Assembly (NCBI GenBank): GCA_948567375.1
Contig: OX419759.1
Span: forward strand, 42,013,493 to 42,077,492
DNA length: 64,000 nucleotides
Source of the DNA: Lunularia cruciata
Taxonomy: Eukaryota > Streptophyta > Marchantiopsida > Lunulariales > Lunulariaceae
Direction of reading: 5' to 3'
Shown: piece by piece, positions 21,497 through 32,030 of the stretch
How positions within the stretch are numbered: the first letter of the stretch is position 1
How the letters are laid out: each line of letters starts with the position of its first letter
Notes under the pieces: generated by a model
Databases searched by the model: none
Seen by the model: the letters and a program-made list of their open reading frames with translations, nothing else
What the model was told of the DNA's origin: nothing
Program-made: the position numbers and the translations under genes

Positions 21497-22195
21497 TGGA
21501 ACACCCATTTGTGCATGTGTGTGGTATTGTAATATTTAGCTTGGTATTACAAGTACTTAAGAGATATTATTTATATAGAGATAAAGGATGGTCCTATATT
21601 AGTCATGGTAAGCTAAAGTTAGTCATAGCTAAGATAGATGGGACTTTACTTTAGAGGAAGTAGAAAAGATGAGCACCACTATTTTGGATTTTAGTGTGTT
21701 TACTTGGTATTATTCCTAGGTGTTTGGCTTTGAGGAAAGACTTAAGAACTCTTGGGTCTGCAAGCCTTTTTGTTTTGGATTCATCTTTAGTCCAAGGATA
21801 TCCCATGTGAAGGAATCCTTGACTTAGTGGTTGGGTCAAGGTAAGACCACATGCTTAGGGGAATATGCCCATGTGAATGGATATTCCTTTCTACATTTTG
21901 ACTTTACTTGACTTTTAGTCTAGTAACTTGAGTTACTTGAGTTACTACGGTAATAATTAACTTTAGTGTAACTATTTCACAAGTATATAAACAAAGGGTG
22001 AGGAGGTACTCATCATCCTTTCATTTGCAACTATCTCTCTCTCATTGAGTTCTCTAGTGAGAAATGTCTTGAGTCTTGGAGTGTTAGCCTTGGAGGAGTA
22101 TGATGGAGTTAGGGTTCCTTGCCTTCTTAGTCCATGGTGCGCTACTATAATAGCCATCAGAGGTTCATCCTAAGTGAGAGATAGACCGGCTCACA
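21497..22195 (+). repeat. 5' LTR of A-I
   Basis: 699 bp, start TGGAACACCCATTTG (TGTAACACCC in other copies), end CGGCTCACA. TATA-like TATATAAACAAAGGG at 21985 lies about 190 bases before the LTR end, as expected for the promoter. Aligns along its length with 28650-29366, 53332-54009, 54216-54907 and 59629-60320. Confidence 0.92.
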
Positions 22196-22199
22196 TTTT

Positions 22200-22217
22200 T
22201 GGTTCCGTTGTTGGGAC
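22200..22217 (+). promoter_or_regulatory. Primer binding site of A-I, tRNA-Asp type
   Basis: TGGTTCCGTTGTTGGGAC four bases after the LTR. Compared with TGGCGCCGTTGCCGGGGA, the tRNA-Asp site of plant Athila/Tat elements, most positions agree. A-II has a closer version at 54014-54031. Confidence 0.65.
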
Positions 22218-23054
22218 TTCTCTAGAAGGCAAGATAATGTTCCGCGTTCAATTCTACAATAGGCAGAAGGAGGCTATGAGAGCTCACTTGAAGAGAACAT
22301 TAGGAGAGGAGAGAGCTGAACTTATGTTAGAGAACCAAGATCCATTTGTATACCCTATAGTTCATTATGATGTCTTTGAAGTGATTTTGTACATCTTGTA
22401 TACATAAGAGGATTTGGAGAAATTGTGTGAGGTGGATTATATATTTTGGGGATTAAGGTGATTTTGGGCAAAATCTCAAGTTTGAGATCTGAACTTGAAA
22501 TTTCTACATATAATAGCTTTGGTTATCTTTTAGTTATCACACTTGTAATTATTGTGAGAGCTATTATGCGCATTGGGCTAGAATTTTTGAAAGTTGATAG
22601 GGTAAACTGTTCCCGCAACTGCATGCTCTTTGGAAAATTGTATAGAGTCTACCATTTCTTTCATTTTCATTGGATTGTTGTGAAACTTTCCTAGAAAATT
22701 CAGTATATTATATCCTACTTGCTGACAAAAAAAATAGAGAGAGATCATTCTTAACCAGGGAGTGATGAGTTTTTGAAGTGAGGGAGGTGGTTTTCAGACC
22801 AAATCTGAAATATGTGTGCTGAATAGAAAGGTGTCTACGCCAAATGGCTCAATGAAAAGATCTGAAATTTTGCAGAGAGGGACAACCTAGAGTTTTGATC
22901 ATGTGAGCAAAGTTTTGGAGAACTGTCACATACAAGTTGAGAGGTTTGAGTGAAATTGTGAGGAAGGGTCAATTCTGCAGAGTATAGATCTCATGCATGA
23001 GGAGTTTGAGAGCAACAAAAAGCATGTTTGAGTGTTTAGATTCATTGTGGGAAC
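22218..23054 (+). other. A-I leader region
   Basis: Untranslated leader, collinear with 54032-54215 plus 54908-55560 in A-II. Short frames such as 22446-22694 occur in both copies, but each carries differing stops, and I do not treat them as coding. Confidence 0.6.
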
Positions 23055-23522
23055 ATGGAGGGTCACCAAGAGTGGAAATTGAGACTATGCAAGCTTCTCC
23101 AAGGGTTTGAGGTGATTGTAGGGGTGCATCTGAGGAAAAGAGAGTTTACAATAGAATTTGAAGAGAGTATTGAGAGGATCCAAAAACCTACACCACTTGG
23201 AGGAAAGAGTGAGTCTAAGTGCTTTCTATGTGGAGAGAAGGGACATAAGGCAAGTTCATGTCCATTGACCTTTGACAGCAAGAGATTGAGGGAAAGGAGA
23301 GTCTTACTTGACTTGGATTTGCATGTTGGACCTTCTTCACCAAGATTGGGAGGGAGAAGATCTAAGACCAAGGAGTTGTGTGAGGTTTGTGGAGTTGAAG
23401 GACTTCCAAAAGGACATGAGTGTAGTGGAGTAAAATCACTTTTGGAGACTTTGGTGGAGGATCTTGGAGAGAGTCTTAGTATAGTTACAGAAATACTACC
23501 ACCTTCATCAGCTAGTTCTTAA
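23055..23522 (+). CDS. Extra zinc-knuckle ORF upstream of gag (A-I)
   Basis: A 155-residue ORF with two cysteine-histidine clusters: C56-x2-C59-x4-H64-x4-C69, a standard CCHC knuckle, and C109-x2-C112-x8-H121-x1-C123, a different spacing. Between them is a basic stretch (KRLRERR, GGRRSKTK); the end is Leu and Glu rich. It lies about 240 bases before the gag start and is separate from the gag knuckle at 24602-24643. Ogre/Tat elements are known to carry an extra ORF before gag, of unknown role; whether this is related is open. RNA or DNA binding is inferred from the knuckle. The A-II copy (55622-56038) keeps all eight metal ligands. Confidence 0.65.
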   Translation: MEGHQEWKLRLCKLLQGFEVIVGVHLRKREFTIEFEESIERIQKPTPLGGKSESKCFLCGEKGHKASSCPLTFDSKRLRERRVLLDLDLHVGPSSPRLGGRRSKTKELCEVCGVEGLPKGHECSGVKSLLETLVEDLGESLSIVTEILPPSSASS

Positions 23523-23758
23523 GATAAGTGATGGAGATAATCTTTCAACTTATGGATAAATTATCCATAAGGGTTTGATTAATATGCACTCTAGGATTTG
23601 ATGTTGCTATAGAAATCTTGGAGCAACCTGAGCCTTTTGTGTTCCCTAGGGTGGATTACTCTCAAATGGTGTTAGTCATATACATACTCCATTAGTTATG
23701 GAGTGAGAGAAAAGAAAAGAAAAAAATTTGAGAGAAAGGAAGATAGTAAGAGGTTAAG

Positions 23759-25189
23759 ATGGGAAAACTTCCAGTTTTCTTTGGCAAGGATGGAGCAGAT
23801 GTGGAGGCCTTTGTGAGAGATTTCAAGAGAGCTTTCATAGGAAACAATGAGAGGAGGAAGAATGAGTGGGCCTCATTATTATCAGATTTCTTTGAGGATG
23901 CAGCACTTACATGGTATGAGTCAGAATACCAAAAGAGAGAGAGGAGAGATGGGGAAGAGGAGTCTTGAGAGACTTTGACTTCAGCACTCATTGAGAACTT
24001 TCTTCCTGATGAGAGTTATGAGAGATTGATGAGTGAGGTTACATTTCTCAAGCAAGGAGATGGAGAGAAAGTGAGAGTCTATGTGGAAAGAGTGGAAAAG
24101 TTAGAGTCCAGATTTTACATAGTGTTGAGGAAGGGTAGAGATGATGTGGAGACTACTATGATTGGCATAGGGGCCATGCTCACCAAGAATTTTGTGGGAG
24201 GGTTGAGACCACAAATTAGAAGCAAGATGACATATGAGAAACCTTCTTCCAAGGTTGAAGCTATCAAGATCGCAATTCGTATGGAGGAGAGTTTGGAAGG
24301 AGATGAGAGTGATTTGGTGGTGAAGGAGGTTGTGCATCCTCCTCAAGGCTACAAGTATGGTGGAACTTCTGATACTTTGGTGGCAATGGTTGCACCAAAA
24401 GGAGTAGTTGCTCCAATTCTTGCACCTCCACAAAAGGATCCACTTCAAACCATCACAAAACAACGTGCGGATCTCAAGATCAATGTGGTGCAACTATGGG
24501 AGAAGAGAGAGGTGGATCAGGATGTAGGGAGAGGACCTACAAGTTATGGAAACTATCCACATAGAGGAGACCAAAAAACCAACAATTTCAATGATAGAAA
24601 TTGTTTTGGTTGTGGAGGAAGTGGCCATATCCAAAGGAATTGCTCAAATTCCACTTACCATGGAGGAAGGGGTTATGAAGGAGCCAATAGAGGGAAAGGA
24701 GGTAGTGAAACCCAAGTGGCTCCTAATCCCAACAAAGGTAAGGGGATAGCATCCATAGATGTGGTTGAGAGCAAGTATGAGAAGGGAGAGTGCTCAAACT
24801 CCAAGGGTCTTAATTTGGAGCTTTTGGCACAAGAGAAGAAGAGAGCTCATTTTGCAGAGGATGTTCATTCTTCTCAAGGATTTACTCCAAGCAAGGATAA
24901 TCCTATGTCTACTAGGAGCACTCGCACCTCAACACCATCAACAACAAAGACTCCAAGGAAGAAGTTGGGGATGGAGGATTTCTTAATTTCAAAGCAACAG
25001 TGGAACTACAATGTGTTGGAGGATGTTGGTAGCCACAAGGCTAACAGCATAGTGGACCAATTGATTGCTTTGAACCTTACCTTGAGAAAGGAGCTTAGAG
25101 GTTGTTTGAGTTCTACAAGGAGCAAGAAGAAGAAGAAGGAAAAAGCTCCAATATCAATGGGGGTGGTGGATGCCAAGCCAACACCATGA
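23759..25189 (+). pseudogene. gag of A-I
   Basis: Capsid and nucleocapsid of the element, which form the particle that packages its RNA. It starts with ATG at 23759 (MGKLPVFFGKDGADVEAFV). One frame runs to 25189 with a TGA at 23966-23968 where A-II has TGG. The capsid part has FEDAALTWYESEY and NFLPDESYERLMSE. The zinc knuckle CFGCGGSGHIQRNC (C-x2-C-x4-H-x4-C) is at about 24602-24643. The tail is Ser/Thr and Lys rich. The frame is shared with protease and RT after the TGA at 25187-25189, so the ancestor made one gag-pol polyprotein. Confidence 0.88.
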
Positions 25190-25560
25190 GAGGCTTGTGA
25201 ATATGCCTCCAAGATTGATGTGAGAGTGAATGGTCACAACATCAAGGATGCACTTGTTGATGGAGGATCAGCAGTGAATGCCATGTCAGAAAGGTTGATG
25301 AAGAAGTTGGGTATGATACCCTCAAGACCTTCAACATTTGTGGTGAGCATGGCAAACAAGCAACAAGTTTGACCAACAGGGGTGATGGATAAAGTGATAG
25401 TTTCAGTTATGGGAGTTCAAAATCTCATGATTTTCCAAGTCTTGAAGGATTCAAGCTATGACTTACTTCTTGGGAGGCCATGGTTGAGAGCAGCACGCAC
25501 AATTGATCGATGGCACAAAGGGTACTTGAAGATTGGGCCATCAAACCATAGAGTCACAGT
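25190..25560 (+). pseudogene. Aspartic protease of A-I
   Basis: Same frame as gag. Active-site region KDALVDGGSAVNAMS at about 25246-25290, with Asp-Gly-Gly in place of the usual Asp-Ser/Thr-Gly, and the C-terminal strand SSYDLLLGRPWLRAA at about 25450-25495. A TGA at about 25370 interrupts it. A-II lacks this domain altogether through deletion. Confidence 0.8.
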
Positions 25561-26826
25561 TTTTGTGACTAACACCACCAACACTTCACATTCAGATACA
25601 CCATCTTGTGATTATTGGGAATCAGATTCTGAAGAAGGAGCTTTAGGTGTGGACACAAGCATGGAAGAGGACACTTCTACAAAGGAGGATGAATCTAAAT
25701 CTGATTTAGATGTGTATCCTTTGTGTGCTTTGGATTTTTCACCTAAGCCAAAGGTTTTGAAGGATCCAAATAAATCACCATTGACACTTGAGGACGTAGA
25801 GAGAAGGTTATCTACCCTCAAGTATGGCCCAAATGTCACCAAGGAGGAGAAAGTGAGATTTGAGGAGATTTTCCGCAAGTTCATCCATGTGTTTGCTTTC
25901 AGTTACAAGGATTTGAAGGAAGTCACCTTGGAGGAGCACAAGATAGAGGTGGAGTCACATGCAAGACCAATCCGCCAAAAGCAACATCACATTAGCCCAC
26001 CAATATCTTTGGTTGTGAAGGAAGAGATTGATAAGCTCAAGGAGGCTGGATTTATCTTTGAGGTAGAGAATTCAGAATGGGTGTCTCCAATTGTCATTGT
26101 GAAGAAAAAGAATGGCAAGCTTCGGCTATGTGTGGATTACAAGAAGCTCAATGTTGTTACCAAGAAGGACTACTACCCATTGCCATTCATTGATGAGATC
26201 TTGGAGGAGGTTGCAGGTCATGAGAGGTACAGTTTGGAGATGGTTATAGTGGATATAACCAAATCAAGATTGCACCAGAGCATCAACAACTCACCACATT
26301 CACCACACCTTGGTGAACTTACGCTTTCAAGGTCATGCCTTGTGGGCTTTGCAATGCTCTAGCCACATTCCAATGGTTCATGAACAAGGTATTTGAACCT
26401 TTCATTGGGAAATTTGTGAGAGACTTCATTGATGACTTTTTTGTCTATGGGAGCAAGGAAGAGCACTTTGAGCACCTAATCAAGGTCTTGCAACACTTGG
26501 ATGAGGCAAATGCATCACTCAACCCAGAGAAGTGCATTTTTGGATGTGAAGAAGGTCTACTTTTGAGGCACATCATCTCCAAGGATGGAATAGCAATTGA
26601 TCCTGAGAAGGTGAGGAAAATCTCAGACCTTCCATTCCCTTCAAGCTTGACAAAGTTATGCCAATTCTTGGGGATGGTTGGATACTATAGGAGGTTCATC
26701 TTCTCATTTTCCAACAAAGCTTATGCATTGACCATCTACATGACAAAGGGTGTAGATTACATGGTGATTTTGGAGGACAAGAGGCTCTCAAAGCTTTTGA
26801 GGAGCTCAAGCAATCCCTTCTTGTAG
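25561..26826 (+). pseudogene. Reverse transcriptase of A-I
   Basis: Gypsy RT: EEIDKLKEAGFIFEVENSEW, VSPIVIVKKKNGKLRLCVDY, KKDYYPLPFIDEILEEVAGH, then an indel-damaged stretch at 26225-26335 that removes the first catalytic region. A second frame from 26335 gives TFQWFMNKVF, the polymerase box FIDDFFVYG, PEKCIFGC and LGMVGYYRRFI. Stop and frame changes show it is inactive. A-II has no counterpart. Confidence 0.88.
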
Positions 26827-27489
26827 CTCCAATTCTTGCTAAATCCGATTGGAGTAAGCCTTTCATCCTCTACACTGATGCTTCTAATGTAGCTATGGAA
26901 TGCACTCTTAGTCAATTAGACCAAGATGTGCATGATCACCCAATAGCTTATACTAGTAGGCAGATGGTTTCAATAGAGAAGAACTATTGTATCACGGAGA
27001 GGTAAGGGTTGGTAGATCCTTCCCTCTCTAAACCCTAAACCCTTTGGTCTCAAGAAGTTTAGACACTACTTGACTGGAGGGAAAGTCACCATTGTCACGG
27101 ATCACAAGGCTTTGAAGTACATCTTCAACAAGCCTAATCTTGAAGGGAGACTTGCAAGGTGGATGATACTCTTGTCTGAGTATGACTACACCATTGAGGA
27201 TAGGCCAAGAAAGAAATATGCAAATGCTGATTTGTTATCTAGAGCCCATGATCATGATGGAGATGAGCTAGTAGATGATTCCTTCCAAGATGAGGAGCTC
27301 ATGACAATCTCAGTCACTCTAGAGGTTCCAATGGAGTACAAGGAGATTGTGGATTTTGTGACAAGAGGTAACTATCCAGAAGAGATGCATGCTAGGGAGA
27401 GGAAGGCCCTTGCAGCAAGATCTAGACCTTACACAATGGTGGGGATATTCTTTTTCACCAAGGAGCAAATGGTCTACTTCAAAGAGTAG
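26827..27489 (+). pseudogene. RNase H of A-I
   Basis: Fragments SKPFILYTDASNVAMECTLS, then HPIAYTSRQM and TDHKALKYIFNKPNLEGRLARW in the frame 27070-27489. Compared with A-II, a ~24-base insertion with two telomere-type repeats (27029-27042) breaks it at about 27017-27042. One base is missing near 27442, which separates it from integrase. Confidence 0.85.
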
Positions 27490-28601
27490 TGGGTAAGAAA
27501 GAGTCTATCTTACTTATAAAGGAGTTTCATGAAGGTTTAGTGTGTGGAGGACACTTTGCAGGAAAAGTGACTGGTTTCAAGATTCTAGATGCAAGTTACC
27601 ATTGGAGAGGGATTTTCAAGGATTGTCTTGATTATTGCAAAACTTGTCATGTTTGTCAAGCTTTTGCTAGAAAGTCTACATCCACTCCACCACTTAGATC
27701 AATTCTTTTGCTAGGACCTTTTGAGAAGTGGGGAATTGATTTTGTAGGTCCTCTCAATAGAACCCCAAGGAGCAATTGGTACATTGTGGTAGTTATTGAT
27801 TACCTTACCAAGTGGGTTGAGGCTAGACCATTGAGGGACAAGAATGAAGATGAAGTTGGTAGATTTCTTTATGAATGCATTATCACTAGATTTGGATGCC
27901 ATTTGGAGTTGGTTTCTGATAGAGGAGGAGAGTTTATAGGAAGCATTACTACAGCCATGCTACGACATTTCTCTATCACAAATAGAGTAACTACATCCTA
28001 TAAGCCAAATTCCAATGGCTTGGTAGAGAGAACCAATCAGACCTTGTGCATGATGTTGGCCAAAGATGCAGAAATGGAATGGGCTAAACATCATTGGGAC
28101 AAGAGGATTTATGCAGTTTTGTGGGAGTATAGGACAACCATGAAAACTTCTACTGGATATTCTCCATTTCAATTGGTATATGGTATTGATTCTACCTTAC
28201 CTATTCACTTTGATCTTCCTACCTTTCAAAGCATTCATAGGAGATTGAAGAAAGCACAAGGAGGTGATGTAGAGAAGTCAAGGAAGGATCAACTCATGGA
28301 GTTGGAAGAGGCAAGAGCAGTTGCTATGGTTCAAGAGGAGCAAGCCCAAAGGAAACAAAAGGAGAGCTATGACAAGAGGCAAGGCAAGAAGAAGGTGGAG
28401 CCTTTCAAAGAAGGTGATTGGGTAATGTTGTTTGATTCCATTCGATTCAAGAGAGTGCAAAAGAAGTTTTTGCCGAAGTACTTTGGACCTTTCATAGTGG
28501 AGAAGGTGTGGGGCAATTACACTTATGATCTCAAGGAGTTGGGAGGAAGACACTTTGATAGGATTAACCATGATAATTTGAAGATGTACCACAAAAGGTA
28601 G
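27489..28601 (+). CDS. Integrase of A-I
   Basis: A 370-residue open frame. The zinc-binding HHCC module is H14, H22, C53, C56. The catalytic core has D84 (KWGIDFVGP), D144 (LVSDRGGEF) and E180 (SNGLVERTNQ), spacing D-x35-E, all intact. The C-terminal part has the basic tail (KRQGKKKVEPFKEGDWVMLF) and PKYFGPFIVEKV, the SH3-like DNA-binding fold of gypsy integrases. No chromodomain follows. The ORF ends 48 bases before the 3' LTR. It is the best-preserved enzyme in the window, though it would be made only as part of the broken polyprotein. Confidence 0.9.
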   Translation: MGKKESILLIKEFHEGLVCGGHFAGKVTGFKILDASYHWRGIFKDCLDYCKTCHVCQAFARKSTSTPPLRSILLLGPFEKWGIDFVGPLNRTPRSNWYIVVVIDYLTKWVEARPLRDKNEDEVGRFLYECIITRFGCHLELVSDRGGEFIGSITTAMLRHFSITNRVTTSYKPNSNGLVERTNQTLCMMLAKDAEMEWAKHHWDKRIYAVLWEYRTTMKTSTGYSPFQLVYGIDSTLPIHFDLPTFQSIHRRLKKAQGGDVEKSRKDQLMELEEARAVAMVQEEQAQRKQKESYDKRQGKKKVEPFKEGDWVMLFDSIRFKRVQKKFLPKYFGPFIVEKVWGNYTYDLKELGGRHFDRINHDNLKMYHKR

Positions 28602-28649
28602 AGAGACCTTCACTTTGAGGAAAAAGTGAAAACTTAGTTCGGGAGTAAA

Positions 28650-29366
28650 TGTAACACCCATTTGTGCATGTGTGTGGTATTGTGATATTTAGCTTTGTAT
28701 TACAAGTACTTTGAAGATGTACTTAAATAATCTCTTATTTATATAGAGATAAAGGATGGTTCTATATTAGTCATGGTAAGCTAAATTTAGTCATAACTAA
28801 GATATAGGGGACCTTACTTTAGAAGAAGTAGAAAAGATGAGCACCACTATTTTGAATTTTAGTGTGTTTACTTGGTATTATTCCTAGGTGTTTGGCTTTG
28901 TGGAAAGAGTTAAGAACTCTTGGGTCTACAAGCCTTTTTGTTTTGAATTCTTCTTTAGTCCAAGGATAGCCCATGTGAAGGAATCCTTGACTTAGTGGTT
29001 GGGTCAAGATAAGACCACATGCTTAGGAGAATATGCCCATGTGAATGGATATTCCTTTCTACTTTTTTGACTTTACTTGACTTTTAGTCTAGTAACTTGA
29101 GTTACTTGAGTTACTGCAATAATTAGTAACTTTGGTATGTAACAATTTCACAAGTATATAAACAAAGGGTGAGGAGGTACTCATCATCCTTTCATTTGAA
29201 ACTATCTCTCTCTCATTGAGTTCTCTTGTGAGCAATGTCTTGAGTCTTGGAGTGTTAGCCTTGGAGGAGTATGATGGAGTTGGGGTTCCTTGCCTTCTTA
29301 GTCCATGGTGCGCTACCACAATAGCCATCAAAGGTTCATCTTGAGTGAGAGACATGCCGGCTCATA
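28650..29366 (+). repeat. 3' LTR of A-I
   Basis: 717 bp, start TGTAACACCCATTTG, end CGGCTCATA (CACA in other copies). It is preceded by GGGAGTAAA, the presumed polypurine tract end. A short duplication near 28705-28730 makes it longer than the 5' LTR. The two LTRs differ at a few percent of positions, which indicates an old insertion. Confidence 0.92.
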
Positions 29367-29370
29367 GTAC

Positions 29371-29430
29371 TACAAGGCTAACTCCTTTGGAATCTCCAAC
29401 GAACTCTATCATGACAAAGTAACCACAACT
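29371..29430 (-). pseudogene. Element H gag N-terminus
   Basis: Minus strand begins with ATG (29412-29410), MIEFVGDSKGVSLV, and after removal of A-I plus one GTAC copy runs on in frame into the gag piece at 21492. This shows A-I landed in the gag of H. Confidence 0.7.
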
Positions 29431-30120
29431 GCAACCGCAAACCGCAACATCGAACTGCAACTGCAAGTACCCCACCAAGAGCCAACACCCATGGAACACC
29501 ACCCACTAATGTAACTCTAACTCAGATAACTACACTAGGGGAAAGGGCAACCTGTAACCTACCATCACAACACACACTCTCATGGTCTATAGGTCATCAC
29601 TCCCTACTTCACCGGAGAGAAACAAAGGTAATCTGACTAGTCATCACTCCAGCCTCACTACCAAGAGCACACCAGAGCACCAATGCTCAAAAGTTAGGGC
29701 ACCTTATACAAACGTGGTACACAAACAGAAAGTAGAGAATGGAAGGGGTCCAATCACAAGAAATCTAAACAAAATCCTTCCATCTCATAAAACAACACGG
29801 GACTGATTCTACCACCATTTGGCATTTGACATAAGAGAAGTTTATATCTAAGTCCTAAGCTACCAAGAATTACCAAGAATGGGATCAAATTGCCTCTCCT
29901 AGCCAAAGCTACAAGTGTATAGATAACAGTGGCGCAGTCACTAGGACAACAAGTGAGGGTGGACCAGTTGGCTAGGGCACCAATATAGGAACAAGAGATC
30001 TAGGGGTCAAACCCTATTGCACACAATCTAGTAGGATAAGCAGATTTTGCCAACCAATGACCAAGATCTACTCTAAACTAGCTGGCTTGCTAGCCCACAT
30101 AGCTTTGTAGCCTCTCATAG
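29431..30120 (-). other. Probable leader of element H
   Basis: No convincing coding. Lies between the gag start of H and LTR-D copy 2, where the untranslated leader and primer site should be. I could not identify the primer site. A SINE-like segment at 29955-30030 is inside it. Confidence 0.45.
29955..30030 (+). repeat. tRNA-like segment, possible SINE head
   Basis: Box A-like TGGACCAGTTGGCTAGGGCA (29960-29979) and box B-like GGGTCAAACCC (30004-30014) lie about 33 bases apart, the arrangement of a tRNA-type Pol III promoter. The flanks do not fold into a full tRNA, so a tRNA-derived SINE or a tRNA pseudogene is more likely than a gene. Confidence 0.4.
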
Positions 30121-30124
30121 CCTA

Positions 30125-30500
30125 CAGCCCTACGACAAAATTTGGCCAAGTGAGGCTTTCTTCTTGCCACTTTGAACCTCTTCCAAAATCTGACGAAACT
30201 CCTCCAAACTTGCAAAAGTCCTCCAAATCTGGACAACTAGCAAAACTCCTCCAAATTTGGCCAAAATTTGACGTAAAGTCTAGCCAAAATCTGAAATTCA
30301 GCCAAGTGAGGCCTTTCTTCTTGCCACTTTGAACCTCCTCCAAAATCTGGCAAAACTCCTAAAAACTTGCGAAACTCCTCCAAACTTGCAAAACTCCTCC
30401 AACTTGGCGAAAGTCCTCCAAATCTGGCCAACTAGCGAAACTCCTTCAAATCTGGCCAAAATCTGATGTAAAATCTGACGTTATCCCTAAATTTGGTTGA
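30125..30500. repeat. Degenerate tandem repeat, ~20-bp theme
   Basis: Repeats of AAACTCCTCCAAATCTGGCC and variants, with a longer direct repeat: CCACTTTGAACCTCxTCCAA at 30167 and 30326. Part of the LTR-D copy 2 region. Confidence 0.7.
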
Positions 30501-30559
30501 CCACCAAATCCCACACTAACTCTTTACTCGAGCCAAATTGAAAATATGGGTTTCTACAA

Positions 30560-31333
30560 ATCACAAATTCACAAGAATAGCTTCCCAACTCCACTTTCAA
30601 TTTTATTTTCTGAGCCCAACTTGCAACAAATTGGTCTTGTCTTCACCTCTTGAGCTCAAAATCACACCATTGCTTTAAATTTGCTCCTTCTTTGCTCAAA
30701 ATTTGGCCACTGCTTCCGCACACCATCTGCTTTACTGCCAAATCTGCATCAATTGAACAAGCTTCTGCACACTAGGGAAAAACTAAACTTGAATCGAGCT
30801 ACCAATGATCCTCCAAGCTTGGAGATACCACCAACACTCAAAGTTCCTGCACCCAATTTTCCACTGAGCTCACTTCTCTGATGTAATCAGATTTTTTACC
30901 ACTCTCAACTCAACTCAACTCAAATCAGTACTTGATCTGCCACTCTATAAACTGCCAACAACAAGGCATTGATTATAGTCAAGCCTCACCCACTCTAGCA
31001 AAGAGAATCCAGGTGACTCTTGCTAGCCTTTGTCCACCATAGCTAGGAACTCGAAGGCTCAACATCAAAGAAGTGAGCTCTTTGGAGCTGCACTTTGAAA
31101 GTTTACCCCCTGGACTCGAGCTAGGTCTGAAACCCTAATGGTCCCGCTGATGGCACACTCGACGGTGCAAACAGTGCAAAGTGATGGTGGGTCCCACTGT
31201 GAAGTCAATACCCTGAACACCAAATCTGACCATCGGAAAGTAGTCTTTGAGAAATTGCTGAAATTACTCTAACTACTATTACTAGAACTCTAGTGTCCGA
31301 GCAACTAGATGCGACACTACAAATGCCATAACA
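30560..31333 (-). repeat. LTR-D copy 2, candidate 5' LTR of element H
   Basis: Aligns with 135-646 and 2319-2547 without the insertion found there. Outer terminus at 31333 (TGTTATGGCATTTGTAG on the minus strand). It lies upstream of the H gag in the right orientation, so it is probably the 5' LTR of H, extending left to an end I could not fix (perhaps 30.1 kb or beyond). Confidence 0.5.
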
Positions 31334-31399
31334 AAGTGCCTTGCTATAGGAGAATTAAAAGCTCAAAAGGAGAAGTGCCATAGCAGCAAATGAATGAGA

Positions 31400-32030
31400 T
31401 CATCTAGCAACAACGATCCAAAGGTTTAAGGAAATTGGAAGGCAATCCACCTCAAGTTTGACTAGTTTAAGAAGGAAGCAAAAGATTGACTTCATGGCAA
31501 GTGCCAAGAGTTGGAGAGCACTTGGAGTGGTCTAAAGGAGAAACATGATTTAGTATTTACTTTGGAGATGCAAGAGTACTGGGAGGAGGTATAAGTGCAA
31601 TTAGAATGTCTCACCAAGGAGGTAGAAGAATAGAGAGTCAAGCATATAGAAAGCCTCCGAGTGCTAGAAGACCAACAGGTGGAATGGAGCAATCAATAAA
31701 AGTAGATGGAAGAGAACCCCAGCTGAAGGCACTACACCAATTGGAAGAGATCCAACCCTTTTTCATGGAGATGTTGAAAGAAGAAGGAGTTGTGCACACC
31801 TTGAGAACTAAACACCATGACTCAAAGATGCAAGTCCAGTGCTTACAGAACCAGGCCTATGAAGAAGAATGAATGGATAGCCTTTCCTAGCACTGAAACA
31901 AGAATTTCAATGAATTGTGTTGGACCTTTTTGTTGGAGATAGCTATGTATCAAGCACAAACATTCTAACTAATCAGATACATGAGAGGTGAACAAAGTAC
32001 TTCACTCCCAATAGTTCCAGTCCAAGGAAC
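31400..32030 (+). pseudogene. Decayed coiled-coil ORF of unknown retroelement
   Basis: Plus-strand frames with few stops give long charged helices: CQELESTWSGLKEKHDLVF, LECLTKEVEE, HIESLRVLEDQQVEWSNQ, KALHQLEEIQPFFMEMLKEE, RTKHHDSKMQVQCLQNQAYE, LLEIAMYQAQTF. The regular Leu/Glu/Gln pattern suggests a coiled coil. No known domain. A stretch of it (31606-31872) is open for 88 codons. It may be the same kind of ORF as the acidic remnant at 14126-14740. Confidence 0.5.

Larger units (their letters stand above)
21497..29366 (+). mobile_element. Ty3/gypsy element A-I, nearly complete
   Basis: A 7,870-bp LTR retrotransposon: 5' LTR 21497-22195, primer site 22200-22217, leader with an extra zinc-knuckle ORF, gag-protease-RT-RNase H-integrase, and 3' LTR 28650-29366. 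It is flanked by GTAC (21493-21496 and 29367-29370). Single RNase H, no chromodomain and a tRNA-Asp-like primer site fit the Athila/Tat side of gypsy. At least three stops, a damaged RT and two frameshifts make it non-autonomous, yet integrase is open. It lies inside gag of element H. Confidence 0.92.

Noticed and set aside
21651-22157. Two ~60-residue minus-strand ORFs recurring near 28819, 29089, 54370, 54684 and 60097
   Set aside because: They recur because the LTR-A repeats. They are antisense to the LTR with no domain.
23063-23371. 102-residue minus-strand ORF, also near 55690
   Set aside because: Antisense shadow of the zinc-knuckle ORF.
29955-30030. Functional tRNA gene
   Set aside because: Acceptor and anticodon stems do not pair; only the A and B box patterns remain.
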